Below are positions 1 through 7,890 of a DNA stretch of 64,000 nucleotides, in pieces. Source of the DNA: Limosilactobacillus fermentum (lineage in GTDB: Bacteria > Bacillota > Bacilli > Lactobacillales > Lactobacillaceae). The translations under genes were made by a program, and so were the position numbers. The notes beneath the pieces were generated by a model that did no database searches, was not told where the DNA came from, and worked only from the letters and a program-made list of their open reading frames with translations. Positions within the stretch are counted from its first letter, which is position 1, and each line of letters opens with the position of its first letter. The DNA is taken from NCBI RefSeq assembly GCF_013394085.1, contig NZ_CP040910.1:1440049-1504048 (forward strand), given 5' to 3'.

Positions 1-20
1 CAAGTAATTTCTTTTACCAC
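1..20 (-). CDS. 5' end of a gene running off the left edge
   Basis: Only six codons lie in the window (GTG start, M-V-K-E-I-T). The start is supported by a Shine-Dalgarno AAAGGGG at 28-34, seven bases upstream, and a TACAAT -10-like hexamer at 47-52. No function can be assigned from so little sequence. It reads away from the LysM gene terminator at 94-130, so it would be a separate transcription unit. Confidence 0.4.
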
Positions 21-93
21 GTTGGCACCCCTTTCATTTTCCTTCTATTGTACCCGACTAAGGTCCCCTTTGGACACCCCAACCTTAAAAACG

Positions 94-130
94 AAAAAAG
101 ACCGGGAGATTAGCTCTCCCGGTCTTTTTA
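94..130 (-). terminator. Rho-independent terminator of the LysM gene
   Basis: GACCGGGAGA and its complement surround a 4-5 base loop, with a run of T on the minus strand after the stem. It lies 44 bases after the stop of the LysM/Apf-like gene. Confidence 0.85.
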
Positions 131-173
131 TCAATGTTCTCTGATCTGTTGGGTACTAGATCGCACTCCTATT

Positions 174-1022
174 TTAGTACCAACCGTGGCTTTCCCAGAA
201 GGCTTGGGCTGCGGTCCAAGAGCCGTAACGGGAGGCTACGTATTGGTCAGCCACCTTTTCTTGGTTAGCGGCCGACAGGTCCCCATTTAAGTAGGAGATG
301 GAAAGTTGGTACTTCCCGTAGTAGTTACCGTTTTTGGCGGTGTAAGAACCACCGGATTCCTTTTGGGTGATCCATTCCTTCGCTGCTTCTTCAGATGAGC
401 TCAGGCTAGACGTGTAGGAGCTGGTGCTGGAAGTCGAAGTGGTTGTAGGAGTGGCTGCCATCGTCGTGTAGGCCGTTGAGGTAGCGGCGGCACTTTGGCT
501 AGCGGCCTGTTGACTTTGCAGGGCGGCTTGGCTAGCGGCAGCGGCACTTTGGGCAGCGGCTTGACTAGCGGCAGCGGCACTTTGGGCAGCGGCTTGACTA
601 GCGGCAGCGGCACTTTGGGCAGCGGCTAAACTATCTGCGCTAGCTTGGTCAGAGGCAGTCGAACTTGCTTGGCTAGCGGCGGAGGCACTGTCGGTTTGGG
701 CTTGGCTAGTTGAACTAGCGCTAGCGGACGGCAGTGAGGCCACTTGACTGGCGGTGGCCGAAGTAATTTCACCGTCATCTTTGATCACTAACTTTTGCCC
801 GACGTAGATCAGGTTCTTGTTAGCGATGTTGTTGTTGGAGGCGAGCGTGTCAACGAAGGCATAATCGTGACCGAACTGGCAAGAAATTCCGGAAAGCGTG
901 TCCCCACTCTTAACGGTGTAAATTGAATCGGCATTTGCGGACACCGTCGTTGCAACGGTTCCCAACGCAACGGCGCCGGCGACAGTTGCGGTAAGTTTCA
1001 AGGCTTTCTTATTGAGCTTCAT
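174..1022 (-). CDS. LysM / Apf-like secreted cell-wall protein
   Basis: 282 aa. The chosen ATG (1022) has an AAAGGA ribosome site and opens a Sec signal peptide (residues 1-32, [20 protein letters not shown]). A single LysM domain follows (about 34-80, [13 protein letters not shown]), which in this family binds peptidoglycan. Next is a long Ser/Ala/Gln linker (about 90-215) with an 11-aa tandem repeat, then a C-terminal domain (about 215-282, starting [17 protein letters not shown] and ending FWESHGWY) of the type found in lactobacillar aggregation-promoting factors and resembling lysozyme-like folds. Likely extracellular and wall-bound, in muralytic or surface-shape functions. An upstream in-frame extension to 1121 lacks a signal-like start and is rejected. 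Monocistronic, with its own terminator. Confidence 0.88.
   Translation of the reverse strand: MKLNKKALKLTATVAGAVALGTVATTVSANADSIYTVKSGDTLSGISCQFGHDYAFVDTLASNNNIANKNLIYVGQKLVIKDDGEITSATASQVASLPSASASSTSQAQTDSASAASQASSTASDQASADSLAAAQSAAAASQAAAQSAAAASQAAAQSAAAASQAALQSQQAASQSAAATSTAYTTMAATPTTTSTSSTSSYTSSLSSSEEAAKEWITQKESGGSYTAKNGNYYGKYQLSISYLNGDLSAANQEKVADQYVASRYGSWTAAQAFWESHGWY
545..626 (-). repeat. 33-bp tandem repeat in the LysM protein linker
   Basis: A 33-bp unit beginning CACTTTGGGCAGCGGC repeats about 2.5 times without change (545-577, 578-610, 611-626), with degenerate copies on both sides. It encodes the Ala/Ser/Gln linker and could vary in copy number. Confidence 0.85.
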
Positions 1023-1370
1023 TAAAATGAATCCTTTCTTTCGTATCAGTATTTGTTCGTCGTTCCTATGCTGATTACTATACCCGCCTTTTGTTACCGC
1101 GCAGTGACAAGCAGTTCTCAATCGGCCGCCACTTTGTAACTTTCCGTAACAAGCTTAATTCAAACGGCAACGCCCGTTCGGGGTTCGAGGCCATGGAGGC
1201 GTATAGGTTGACCACCCTTTTCACCTCGGTCCCCCGCCCGTTTGGTTTTTGTAACATTTCACCCCAGTTTGGCGCCAAAATTTTTCCCAATTCCCCCTCG
1301 TTAAGTGAAAATCCCCGGTTTTTCGCCGTTTTTGTTACATTGCCGTAATCTGCAACAAAGGACCCCCTGA
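1023..1370. promoter_or_regulatory. Leader/promoter region of the LysM gene with TGTAAC-type motifs
   Basis: No gene is visible. The stretch carries repeated TGTAAC/TGTTAC hexamers, including a close inverted/direct pair at about 1134-1151 and others at about 1252-1257 and 1333-1340. A TATAGT -10-like hexamer lies at 1077-1082 on the minus strand, without a convincing -35. The WalR consensus is TGTWAH-N5-TGTWAH. The spacings here do not fit it exactly, so WalRK control is only a suggestion. Confidence 0.3.
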
Positions 1371-1411
1371 ACTAAAAACAGCGGCTGGGCAAACCCCAAC
1401 CGCTGTTTCTA
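1371..1411 (-). terminator. Terminator of the alcohol dehydrogenase gene
   Basis: AAACAGCGG(T/C)TGGG and its complement form a long stem, with T-rich sequence on the minus strand 20 bases past the dehydrogenase stop codon. Confidence 0.8.
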
Positions 1412-1430
1412 CTAAATAAAGGTGTTGAAA

Positions 1431-2501
1431 TTAGTCGATGTCGTTGCAGATTACGACCGGCTTGATTAAGTCAGCCGGCTTGTGGTGCATCAGTTCGATG
1501 GCGTCCGGAATCTTCTCGAAGCCTTCGAAGCGGTGGGTGATCATCAGTGATGGATCGATCCGGCCGTTTACGACTAGTTGAGCTAGCTTTTCCATTCGCA
1601 AGCGGCCACCAGGCATCAGGCCACCGTGGATGGTCTTGTGACCCATCCCAACGCCCCAGTCACCGGCGTTGAAGACCACGTCGTCGTGACCATTTAGGTA
1701 GTTGACGTTCCCAATTGAACCACCCGGCTTGAGCATCCGGACGGCTTCTTCAAAGGTATCGGCGGCGTTCCCACCGGCGATCAGGACCTTGTCGACCCCT
1801 TGGCCGTTAGTGGCTTCTAGGATTTGGTCGGAGATCCGGCCGTTGTGGTAATCCACGATGTCGGTTGCCCCGTACTTCTTGGCCACTTCGACCGTCTTTT
1901 CCCGTGAACCAACCGCAAAGACGCGGCCGGCACCGTGGAGCACCGCCCCGCGCAGGGCCATCAAACCAACCGGTCCGATCCCGATCACGGCCACGGCGTC
2001 CCCAAAGGTTACGCCCGCTATTTTGGAAGCGTGGAGGCCAGTTGGGATCATGTCGGAAAGCATGCAGGCTTCCGCCGGGTCGATTTCCTTTGGTAAGAGG
2101 GCCAGGTTCCCGTCGGCGTCGTTAACGTGGATCCGGGTGGAGAAAACCCCATCCTTAATGTTGGAGAACTTCCAGCCACCCAACATCCCGTCGGAGTCAG
2201 TAGCGTAGCCGGCTTGGGAGTAAACGTCGGACCAGTTCGGCGTGATTGCCGGAATCAAAACCCGGTCACCAACCTTGAAGTCCTTGACTTCGCTACCGAC
2301 TTCCACGATCTCCCCGCAGGCTTCGTGGCCGAGGATCATGTTCTCCCGCGGCCCTAAAGCGTCTTCGAAAACGGTGTGGAGGTCAGAGGTACACGGGGCA
2401 ACGGCGAGCAGCCGCACCAGGGCGTCACGACTCCCCACCTTCGGATCTTCTTTTTCAATAAAGCCCGTCTTGCTCGGGCCCAGCATTGCAAAACCTTTCA
2501 T
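1431..2501 (-). CDS. Zinc-dependent NADP(H) secondary-alcohol dehydrogenase
   Basis: 356 aa, medium-chain dehydrogenase family. It is close in sequence and length to the Thermoanaerobacter brockii-type secondary alcohol dehydrogenase, as recalled from that family. The N-terminus MKGFAML and APCTSDLHTVFE are characteristic. The catalytic zinc ligands line up as C37, H59-E60 (GHEACGE) and an Asp near residue 150 (LSDMIPTG). The Rossmann glycines are in GIGPVGLMA, and the following GSR suits NADP binding. Expected reaction: reversible reduction of short ketones or aldehydes to secondary alcohols, a route for reoxidising NAD(P)H in heterofermentation. Monocistronic. A Rex-like inverted repeat at 2573-2590 suggests control by NADH/NAD ratio. 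The exact substrate is not readable from sequence. Confidence 0.9.
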   Translation of the reverse strand: MKGFAMLGPSKTGFIEKEDPKVGSRDALVRLLAVAPCTSDLHTVFEDALGPRENMILGHEACGEIVEVGSEVKDFKVGDRVLIPAITPNWSDVYSQAGYATDSDGMLGGWKFSNIKDGVFSTRIHVNDADGNLALLPKEIDPAEACMLSDMIPTGLHASKIAGVTFGDAVAVIGIGPVGLMALRGAVLHGAGRVFAVGSREKTVEVAKKYGATDIVDYHNGRISDQILEATNGQGVDKVLIAGGNAADTFEEAVRMLKPGGSIGNVNYLNGHDDVVFNAGDWGVGMGHKTIHGGLMPGGRLRMEKLAQLVVNGRIDPSLMITHRFEGFEKIPDAIELMHHKPADLIKPVVICNDID

Positions 2502-2572
2502 GCTACTAATTACTACCTTTCGGATTAATATACGTTGGTTTCGGCATATATCAGTCGATAATTAAAGCCCGT

Positions 2573-2590
2573 TTGTTAACTTTTTAACAT
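2573..2590 (-). promoter_or_regulatory. Rex-like operator upstream of the alcohol dehydrogenase
   Basis: TTGTTAA-CTTT-TTAACAT lies 72 bases before the start codon. It matches the TTGTTAA-N4-TTAACAA form of the redox-sensing repressor Rex site at 13 of 14 defined positions. On the minus strand it overlaps a possible promoter TTAAAA-N17-TAATTA. Confidence 0.55.
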
Positions 2591-2709
2591 ATTTTATTAA
2601 TAATGGTGCAGCACCCTTATATCAACGTTGACCACGAAAACACCCCCACCATTTAGCGACCAAGTGATCGTCAAATCGTGAGGGTGGTGAATTTTTCTAC
2701 AAAATTAAG

Positions 2710-4047
2710 TTAGGCTAACTTGTTGTGCCGTGACGGCATCAAGAGGTTCAAGACAATCGCCGTGATCGCCGCTACCGCGATCGGTGACCCCAGTAAGTAT
2801 TGGATCATTTGTGGGGCCGCGTTGGTTACCTTGCTTGGCAAGAGGACCAGGGCCAAGGTCAAAATGATCGGTAAGCCGATGATGTACAGGTCGGATTCGC
2901 CGGTTTGTTGCTGGCGAATGACGTTCAACCCGTTGAGCATGATCGTCACGGTGATGATCGCAAAGACCCCCCCGATTACCGGCGCCGGAATTGCCGCCAA
3001 GAAGGCGGACAACTTGGCGAAGAAACCCAAGACGATAAACCAGCTCCCGGCGGCGATGAAGACCCGCTTGGAGGCGACCCCGGTGATGGAGATCACCCCG
3101 GCGTTGGTCGAGTAACCAGTTACCGGCGTCGTTCCGGCCAGGGCGGCTACTAAACAGGAGAGTCCTTCGCCGATGATCCCGTGGTTCCACTGGCGACTCG
3201 TAATCTTGTGGTTGGTAACGGCCCCCATCGCAAACCAGGTCCCGGTCGTTTCCGTGGTCAGGATGGCGTAGATGATGATGAAGGTCAGAATCGAAGTTAG
3301 GTTAAAGGAAATCCCCCAGTGTAGCATCGTCCGTTGTGGGAAGGAGAACCAAGCCGAATCGGCCACCGACTTCCAATCAAAGCGGCCCATCGAAGCGGAC
3401 ACCAGTGTCCCCACCAGGAGGGCGATCACGATCGAACCGGTCTTAAACAGCTTTTGCACCCGCGGGAAGCGAATCGAAATCGCCACGCAAATTAAGAGGG
3501 TGAGGGCCGTAATGGAGGCCAGTTCGATGTTTTGGTAAATGTTACCCGTCGCCTCAAAGATGTTGTCGTTTAAGGCCGAGGGGATCAAAGACAGGCCCAC
3601 GCAGGTGATGATCGTTCCGCCGACCACCGCCGGCACCAGGGTGTTGATGATCTTTTGAAAGGCCCCGGATAAACCGAGCAAGACTAAGACGATCGCCCCG
3701 ACCACGAGGGCACCCAGCAGGGTTGCCATCCCGTTGCCCTTCAGGCCTCCCGACGCCATGACGACCCCAGCGGCGGCCCCCAGCGGCACAAAGGACGGCC
3801 CCTGCGAAACCGGCATCTTCATAAAGAAGCAGGTTTGCAAAATCGTCCCGATCCCGGCCGCCAGGAAGGTCGATTGCAACAGCCCCGTTGAATCGGCGGC
3901 CCCCATCGCCATCATCCCGGCTAAAATGATCGGCGGCACGTAGACATCCATCGCCAGGACGTGTTGCAACCCTAGTAAGGTCGCCTCGCCAGCCGGCACC
4001 GGATCGTCCGGGCCAACAATCAGTGAACTCTCAACTTGATTTTCCAT
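2710..4047 (-). CDS. NCS2-family nucleobase (xanthine/uracil type) permease
   Basis: 445 aa with 12-14 predicted hydrophobic segments. The family signature QHVLAMDVYVPPIIL is at residues 28-42, and the second half has NAGVISITGVASK and the ETTGT(W) stretch typical of nucleobase:cation symporters of the NCS2 (UraA/PbuX) group. It should import a purine or uracil base across the cytoplasmic membrane. The substrate cannot be fixed from sequence, but PurBox-like sites ahead of its promoter favour a purine. The stop overlaps no neighbour. An imperfect GC-rich inverted repeat at about 2640-2695 may terminate it. No purine riboswitch aptamer was recognisable in its short leader. Confidence 0.85.
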   Translation of the reverse strand: MENQVESSLIVGPDDPVPAGEATLLGLQHVLAMDVYVPPIILAGMMAMGAADSTGLLQSTFLAAGIGTILQTCFFMKMPVSQGPSFVPLGAAAGVVMASGGLKGNGMATLLGALVVGAIVLVLLGLSGAFQKIINTLVPAVVGGTIITCVGLSLIPSALNDNIFEATGNIYQNIELASITALTLLICVAISIRFPRVQKLFKTGSIVIALLVGTLVSASMGRFDWKSVADSAWFSFPQRTMLHWGISFNLTSILTFIIIYAILTTETTGTWFAMGAVTNHKITSRQWNHGIIGEGLSCLVAALAGTTPVTGYSTNAGVISITGVASKRVFIAAGSWFIVLGFFAKLSAFLAAIPAPVIGGVFAIITVTIMLNGLNVIRQQQTGESDLYIIGLPIILTLALVLLPSKVTNAAPQMIQYLLGSPIAVAAITAIVLNLLMPSRHNKLA

Positions 4048-4100
4048 TTTCTCTCTCTTTCCGCAGCGAACTTGCTGCCCTTTGCTTAGGTAATGTTAAG

Positions 4101-4129
4101 ATTTTAGCACCTCCATTCCCTAATGTAAA
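4101..4129 (-). promoter_or_regulatory. Promoter of the nucleobase permease
   Basis: TTTACA (4124-4129), 17-base spacer, TAAAAT (4101-4106) on the minus strand, 54 bases before the start codon. Confidence 0.6.
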
Positions 4130-4133
4130 TATG

Positions 4134-4170
4134 ATTGTTCGCCTAAAAAAGCATTTACCCCATTGTTCGG
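4134..4170 (-). promoter_or_regulatory. Two PurBox-like sites
   Basis: CCGAACAAT (4162-4170) and GGCGAACAAT (4134-4143) are in the same orientation, about 27 bases apart, immediately upstream of the -35. The lactococcal PurR activator site is AWWWCCGAACWWT, placed near -75. Here the distal box sits at about -70 from the inferred transcription start. The distal box is also the loop of the neighbouring terminator hairpin. Confidence 0.5.
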
Positions 4171-4185
4171 AGGTAAATGCTTTTA
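4144..4185 (-). terminator. Terminator of the nrdDG-sufD-like operon
   Basis: AAAAGCATTTACC pairs with GGTAAATGCTTTT and T residues follow on the minus strand, 14 bases after the SufD-like stop codon. Confidence 0.85.
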
Positions 4186-4198
4186 CATAGTTCGGATT

Positions 4199-5071
4199 TT
4201 AATGGAAGCGCTGACTGACCCGGTCGACCATGATCCGTGGGGCGGTGGCCGCTAGGGCCTTCACTAAGGCCGTTGGGTCGGCGAAGGCTCGCTGGCTAAA
4301 TTGGACCCCCGCCGCCGGGCCGGCCGTCTTAAAGTGCGGCTCAATCTGCGGGAAGCTGTCCTCATCGACCAGGCTAAGGAGTTGGTAGTCTGCTTGCGCC
4401 CCCTGTCCGTCCAGCCAGTTGGTCAACCGGGTGACCTGGGCCGGGTGGCTACCTAAAACCGTCGTCACCGCTAACTGGCTGTACTGGGCCTGGTAGCAAG
4501 CCACCACTTGGCGGCTCACCCGGGCCCCGAAGTCACTGAGCTGGTAGAAGTTAACGTGGGCTCGTTCCCCCAGTAGCAATTCCGTGGCGTGAAAGGACGG
4601 CTTGGTGGTCGCCATTGGCTGGTCGTCAATGATCGTCACCGTCGCCCCCGCCCCCACCAAGATCAAATCGTGAACATTGGGGTGGGAATGTTCCCCGGCC
4701 AGCACGACCGGCGCCGGGCGTTCGGTTCCGTCGGGGACGTACAAGAAGCGCCCCCCGTTTAACAGGGCTAAGTGGGCGGCGTTTTCCTGGTTACCCTGCC
4801 AAGCAAGGGCCTTTTCCATTAGGTTTTCTTGCAGGAGTTCACTGAATTGGGGCGCCACGTTCAAGAGCGGTTGTTCCACTAGGTCGCCGACCCCCCGACT
4901 GGTCCCTTGTTCAACACCTAAGTCGGGGTCGGTTTGCCAGTCGGCTAACAAAGCCGGGGCGCCGGCCGCCAGGCGGTCAAACAGCCGCAAAGCAAGCTGG
5001 CGTTTCTGGCCTAGCCACGGGGCGGTCTGGGCGCTGGCCCGTTCAACCAAAGCAATTAATTCGTCGTTCAT
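4199..5071 (-). CDS. Short SufB/SufD-family protein in the nrdDG operon
   Basis: 290 aa. The central part (NGGRFLYVPDGTERPAPVVL, then LILVGAGATVTIIDD) and the strand-turn repeats after it resemble the SufB/SufD beta-helix core of Fe-S cluster scaffold proteins. SufD is usually about 420 aa; this protein ends at RIMVDRVSQRFH and lacks the usual C-terminal region. No sufB, sufC, sufS or sufU gene is nearby. It starts eight bases after nrdG and shares its terminator, so it is co-expressed with a [4Fe-4S] radical-SAM activase. A role in supplying or protecting the NrdG cluster is an inference. It may instead be a degenerate SufD. Start ATG 5071 is the only reasonable one. Confidence 0.65.
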   Translation of the reverse strand: MNDELIALVERASAQTAPWLGQKRQLALRLFDRLAAGAPALLADWQTDPDLGVEQGTSRGVGDLVEQPLLNVAPQFSELLQENLMEKALAWQGNQENAAHLALLNGGRFLYVPDGTERPAPVVLAGEHSHPNVHDLILVGAGATVTIIDDQPMATTKPSFHATELLLGERAHVNFYQLSDFGARVSRQVVACYQAQYSQLAVTTVLGSHPAQVTRLTNWLDGQGAQADYQLLSLVDEDSFPQIEPHFKTAGPAAGVQFSQRAFADPTALVKALAATAPRIMVDRVSQRFH

Positions 5072-5079
5072 AAGGCCCC

Positions 5080-5661
5080 CTAGTGCACCAGCTTATCCCA
5101 GATAACGACTTCCCCGGTTGCCAAGGACTTAGGGACGTCAATGATCCGCTGGTTGGAACTCCCCCGAAACTGAAGGGTCAGGTCCTTTTTGGCCAACAAG
5201 AAGCGCCCGTCGACCAGGATATCGATCAAGGACAGCATCTCCAGTTTGTCTGCGGAATCTTGTAACAGCTCTTCCCAGGTGTAACCCGACCACGACCAGA
5301 TGTCTTTTTGGTGGCCAAATTCCTGGCGGACCCGCTTAATCAATTTCAAGCAGACCTGGGTGTTTAAAAAGGGCTCCCCGCCCAAGAGGGTCAGCCCTTG
5401 GACGTAGTCGTGACCCAGGTCTTCGATGATCTGATCTTCCAATTCTTGCGTGTAGGGGGTGCCATAGTGGAAGTTTTGGGCCGCCTTGTTGTAGCAACCC
5501 GGGCAGTTAAAGAGGCACCCGGACACGTAAAGGCTGCACCGAACCCCTTCCCCGTCGACGAAGTTAAAGGGTTTGTAATCGGCGATGTATTGTTGTGAAT
5601 GGTCCTTAGCGAGCCATTCTTTGGGCATCGGATTGTTTGGCTCTCTCAAACGCTGCGGCAT
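5080..5661 (-). CDS. nrdG: Anaerobic ribonucleotide reductase activating protein
   Basis: 193 aa. A radical-SAM enzyme that uses a [4Fe-4S] cluster and S-adenosylmethionine to create the glycyl radical on NrdD. The cluster motif CX3CX2C is seen as CLFNCPGC, the conserved GGEPF follows (LTLLGGEPFLN), and the C-terminus carries QFRGSSNQRIIDV, typical of NrdG. Its start lies inside nrdD (56-base overlap) and has a perfect AGGAGG at 5673-5678, eleven bases upstream. An internal ATG at 5628 (MPKEWL) is a weaker alternative. Translational coupling with nrdD is likely. Followed by the SufD-like gene. Confidence 0.93.
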   Translation of the reverse strand: MPQRLREPNNPMPKEWLAKDHSQQYIADYKPFNFVDGEGVRCSLYVSGCLFNCPGCYNKAAQNFHYGTPYTQELEDQIIEDLGHDYVQGLTLLGGEPFLNTQVCLKLIKRVRQEFGHQKDIWSWSGYTWEELLQDSADKLEMLSLIDILVDGRFLLAKKDLTLQFRGSSNQRIIDVPKSLATGEVVIWDKLVH

Positions 5662-7816
5662 GCTTAATCATTCCTCCTGTCATGTGCTTAGCCCGGTGGA
5701 TAATTTCCTCGTGGCGCCCGTGGACCATTGGCCGTTGCTGGGGGTTACCTAAGTAGCCACAGGTCCGCTTGACCACGTCACAGGTCGCCGGATCGTGGTT
5801 ACCACAATTAGGGCACTTGAAGCCCTGGGCGGTCGCTTCGAATTCGCCCTTAAAACCGCATTCAAAGCACTGGTCGATGGAAGTGTTGGTTCCCAGGTAA
5901 CCGACGTGATCGTAGGCCCAGTCCCAAACGGCTTCTAAGGCCTTTGGGTTTTGGCGCAGGTTCGGGTATTCGCAGTAGTGAATGAAACCCCCACCGGCGT
6001 ACTTGGGGAAGTCCTCTTCAAAGGCCAGCTTTTCAAACGGGGTCGGGTGCTTGCGGACGTCATAGTGGAAGGAGTTGGTGTAGTATTCCTTGTCGGTGAC
6101 GTCCTCGACCTTGCCAAAGCGCTTGAGGTCGTCTTGGCAGAAGGTATCGGTCAAAGATTCGGCCGGGGTCGAGTAGAGGCTAAAGTGGTAGCCCTCCTCT
6201 TTTTCCCAGTCGGCACACAGGTCGTGCATCCGCTTGGCGATCTCTAAGACAAAGTCGTGGGCCGCTGGGCTATCTTCCCACTTCGGGCCAAAGAAGGTCG
6301 CCCCGACCTCGTATAATCCGATGTAGCCCAGCGAAACGGTCGCCCGGGAGTTCTTGAAGACCTCATCGACCGAATCGGTCCGCTTCAAGCGCTTACCAAA
6401 GGCCCCGTACATGTACAGTAACGGCGCGTTTTCCGGCTTGGCTTGCTTGGTCCGCTCGATTCGGTAATCAAGGGCGAGCTTGGCCAGGCGCATCTTTTCG
6501 TCAAAGATCTGCCAGAACAGCTCCCGGTTGCCCCGGGCTTCCAGGGCGATCCGCGGCAGGTTGACCGTCACGACCCCCAGGTTCATCCGGCCGGAGTTGA
6601 CCTCCTTGCCGTTTTCGTCTTCCCAGCCCTGCAAAAAGGAGCGGCAGCCCATCGGGGTCTTAAAGGAGCCGGTCAACTCCTTGATCTTATCGTACATCAA
6701 CAGGTCCGGGTACATCCGCTTGGTCGAACACTCCAGGGCCAGTTGCTTAATGTCGTAGTTGGGGTCAGTCGGGTCCAGGTTGAGGCCGCGCTTGACGGTG
6801 AAGGTCAACTTCGGGAAGATCGCCGTCCGGTGTTCCTTGCCCAAGCCCTTAATCCGGATTTGTAAGATCGCCCTTTGGATCTCGCGGGCCACCCAGGAAG
6901 TCCCCAGGCCAAAGTTAATCGTGGTAAACGGCGTCTGCCCCTGGGAGGAGTAGAGGGTGTTGATCTCGTATTCCAGGGCCTGCATGGCGTCGTAAATGTC
7001 CTTTTTAGTCTTGGTCTTGGCGTATTCTTCTTGCTTGTCTTCTGCCACCCACTGCTTGGCGTCGGCCAGGTGCTTTTGGTAGTTCTTCATCGCGTAGGGT
7101 TCCAACAATTGGTCGATCCGGTTGGCCGAACAGCCCCCGTACTGCAAGGAAGCGACGTTGGCGATGATCTGTGACATCTGGGCGGTGGCGGTTTGAATCG
7201 ACTTTGGCGAGTCGACCCAGGCGTTGCCGATCTTGAAACCGTTAGCCAGCATCTCGTCAAAATCAATCAGGCAGCAGTTGGTTTCCGGGGTGACCGGGGA
7301 GTAGTCGAGGTCGTGCCAGTGAATGTCGCCACGCAGGTGGGCCTTAGCCACGACTTCGGGCATCATCTTGAGCCCTAGCGCCCGGGACACCACCCCGGCC
7401 TCCAGGTCCCGTTGGGTGTTGAAGACCTTGCTGTCCTTATTGGCGTTTTCGTGGACGACCCGCGAGTTCTCATCAAAGAGTTGGTTGAGCTTTTGCTGGG
7501 GGTCGGTGGCCTTGTCAAAGCTGGCGTCGTCTTGGCGGCGGTGCTCGGTGAAGGCGGTCGCCAGGTCGGTGCGCCCAGCCCGGTTCAAGGCGGCGCAAAT
7601 CGCGTTAGCAATCTCTGCGGTCGTGACCGTTGCCTGGTCACTAAAGGCGTTGACTAAAAACCAGCTAACGTTTTTAGTGAGTTGCTCATCGGCGCCCAGG
7701 GCCCGCATGACCATCCCAATCTTGTAGCCGTAAAAGGGGGTCTTGGTCTGACCCCGTTTGATGACCGTGACGTCGCTTAAGGGCGCCAGGGTTTGGTTAG
7801 TAATGATTTCTTGCAT
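5606..7816 (-). CDS. nrdD: Anaerobic (class III) ribonucleoside-triphosphate reductase
   Basis: 736 aa, full length. Reduces ribonucleotides to deoxyribonucleotides without oxygen, using a glycyl radical. An N-terminal ATP-cone (about 15-105) provides allosteric control. The catalytic barrel follows, and the C-terminal part has the zinc cysteines (CFECGF...CPNCGN) and the glycyl-radical loop RTCGYLG. ATG 7816 is preferred over an upstream ATG (7825) because AAAGGA then sits nine bases away rather than abutting the codon. First gene of the nrdD-nrdG-sufD-like operon. Its promoter overlaps a pair of NrdR boxes. Confidence 0.95.
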   Translation of the reverse strand: MQEIITNQTLAPLSDVTVIKRGQTKTPFYGYKIGMVMRALGADEQLTKNVSWFLVNAFSDQATVTTAEIANAICAALNRAGRTDLATAFTEHRRQDDASFDKATDPQQKLNQLFDENSRVVHENANKDSKVFNTQRDLEAGVVSRALGLKMMPEVVAKAHLRGDIHWHDLDYSPVTPETNCCLIDFDEMLANGFKIGNAWVDSPKSIQTATAQMSQIIANVASLQYGGCSANRIDQLLEPYAMKNYQKHLADAKQWVAEDKQEEYAKTKTKKDIYDAMQALEYEINTLYSSQGQTPFTTINFGLGTSWVAREIQRAILQIRIKGLGKEHRTAIFPKLTFTVKRGLNLDPTDPNYDIKQLALECSTKRMYPDLLMYDKIKELTGSFKTPMGCRSFLQGWEDENGKEVNSGRMNLGVVTVNLPRIALEARGNRELFWQIFDEKMRLAKLALDYRIERTKQAKPENAPLLYMYGAFGKRLKRTDSVDEVFKNSRATVSLGYIGLYEVGATFFGPKWEDSPAAHDFVLEIAKRMHDLCADWEKEEGYHFSLYSTPAESLTDTFCQDDLKRFGKVEDVTDKEYYTNSFHYDVRKHPTPFEKLAFEEDFPKYAGGGFIHYCEYPNLRQNPKALEAVWDWAYDHVGYLGTNTSIDQCFECGFKGEFEATAQGFKCPNCGNHDPATCDVVKRTCGYLGNPQQRPMVHGRHEEIIHRAKHMTGGMIKHAAAFERAKQSDAQRMAR

Positions 7817-7838
7817 CTTGATCATTCCTTTCGCGTTT

Positions 7839-7867
7839 AATCATTATCATATTCAATCATTATCATA
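7839..7867 (-). repeat. 16-bp tandem repeat in the nrdD leader
   Basis: TATGATAATGATT occurs twice (7855-7867 and 7839-7851), spaced by GAA, giving a 16-bp period. The upstream copy supplies the -10 hexamer of the nrdD promoter, so the downstream copy may be a second -10 or a protein site. Confidence 0.75.
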
Positions 7868-7890
7868 CGGGGCTCCCCAGTTCGACACAA
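7862..7890 (-). promoter_or_regulatory. nrdD promoter
   Basis: TTGTGT (7885-7890), 17-base spacer, TATGAT (7862-7867). The -35 lies inside the proximal NrdR box, the arrangement expected for repression. Confidence 0.65.

Noticed and set aside
401..613. 70-codon frame rich in Pro/Leu
   Set aside because: An alternative frame of the Ala/Ser/Gln repeat in the LysM gene.
2635..2695. Terminator of the nucleobase permease
   Set aside because: The stem CACCACCC/GGTGGGGGTG is imperfect with a long loop and a four-base T run; too weak to list as a feature.
2705..3190. 161-codon minus-strand frame
   Set aside because: Shadow of the NCS2 permease in another frame; composition is Arg/Gly/His-rich and without family resemblance.
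4048..4100. Purine riboswitch for the NCS2 permease
   Set aside because: The leader after the inferred start is only about 50 bases and shows none of the conserved purine aptamer loops.
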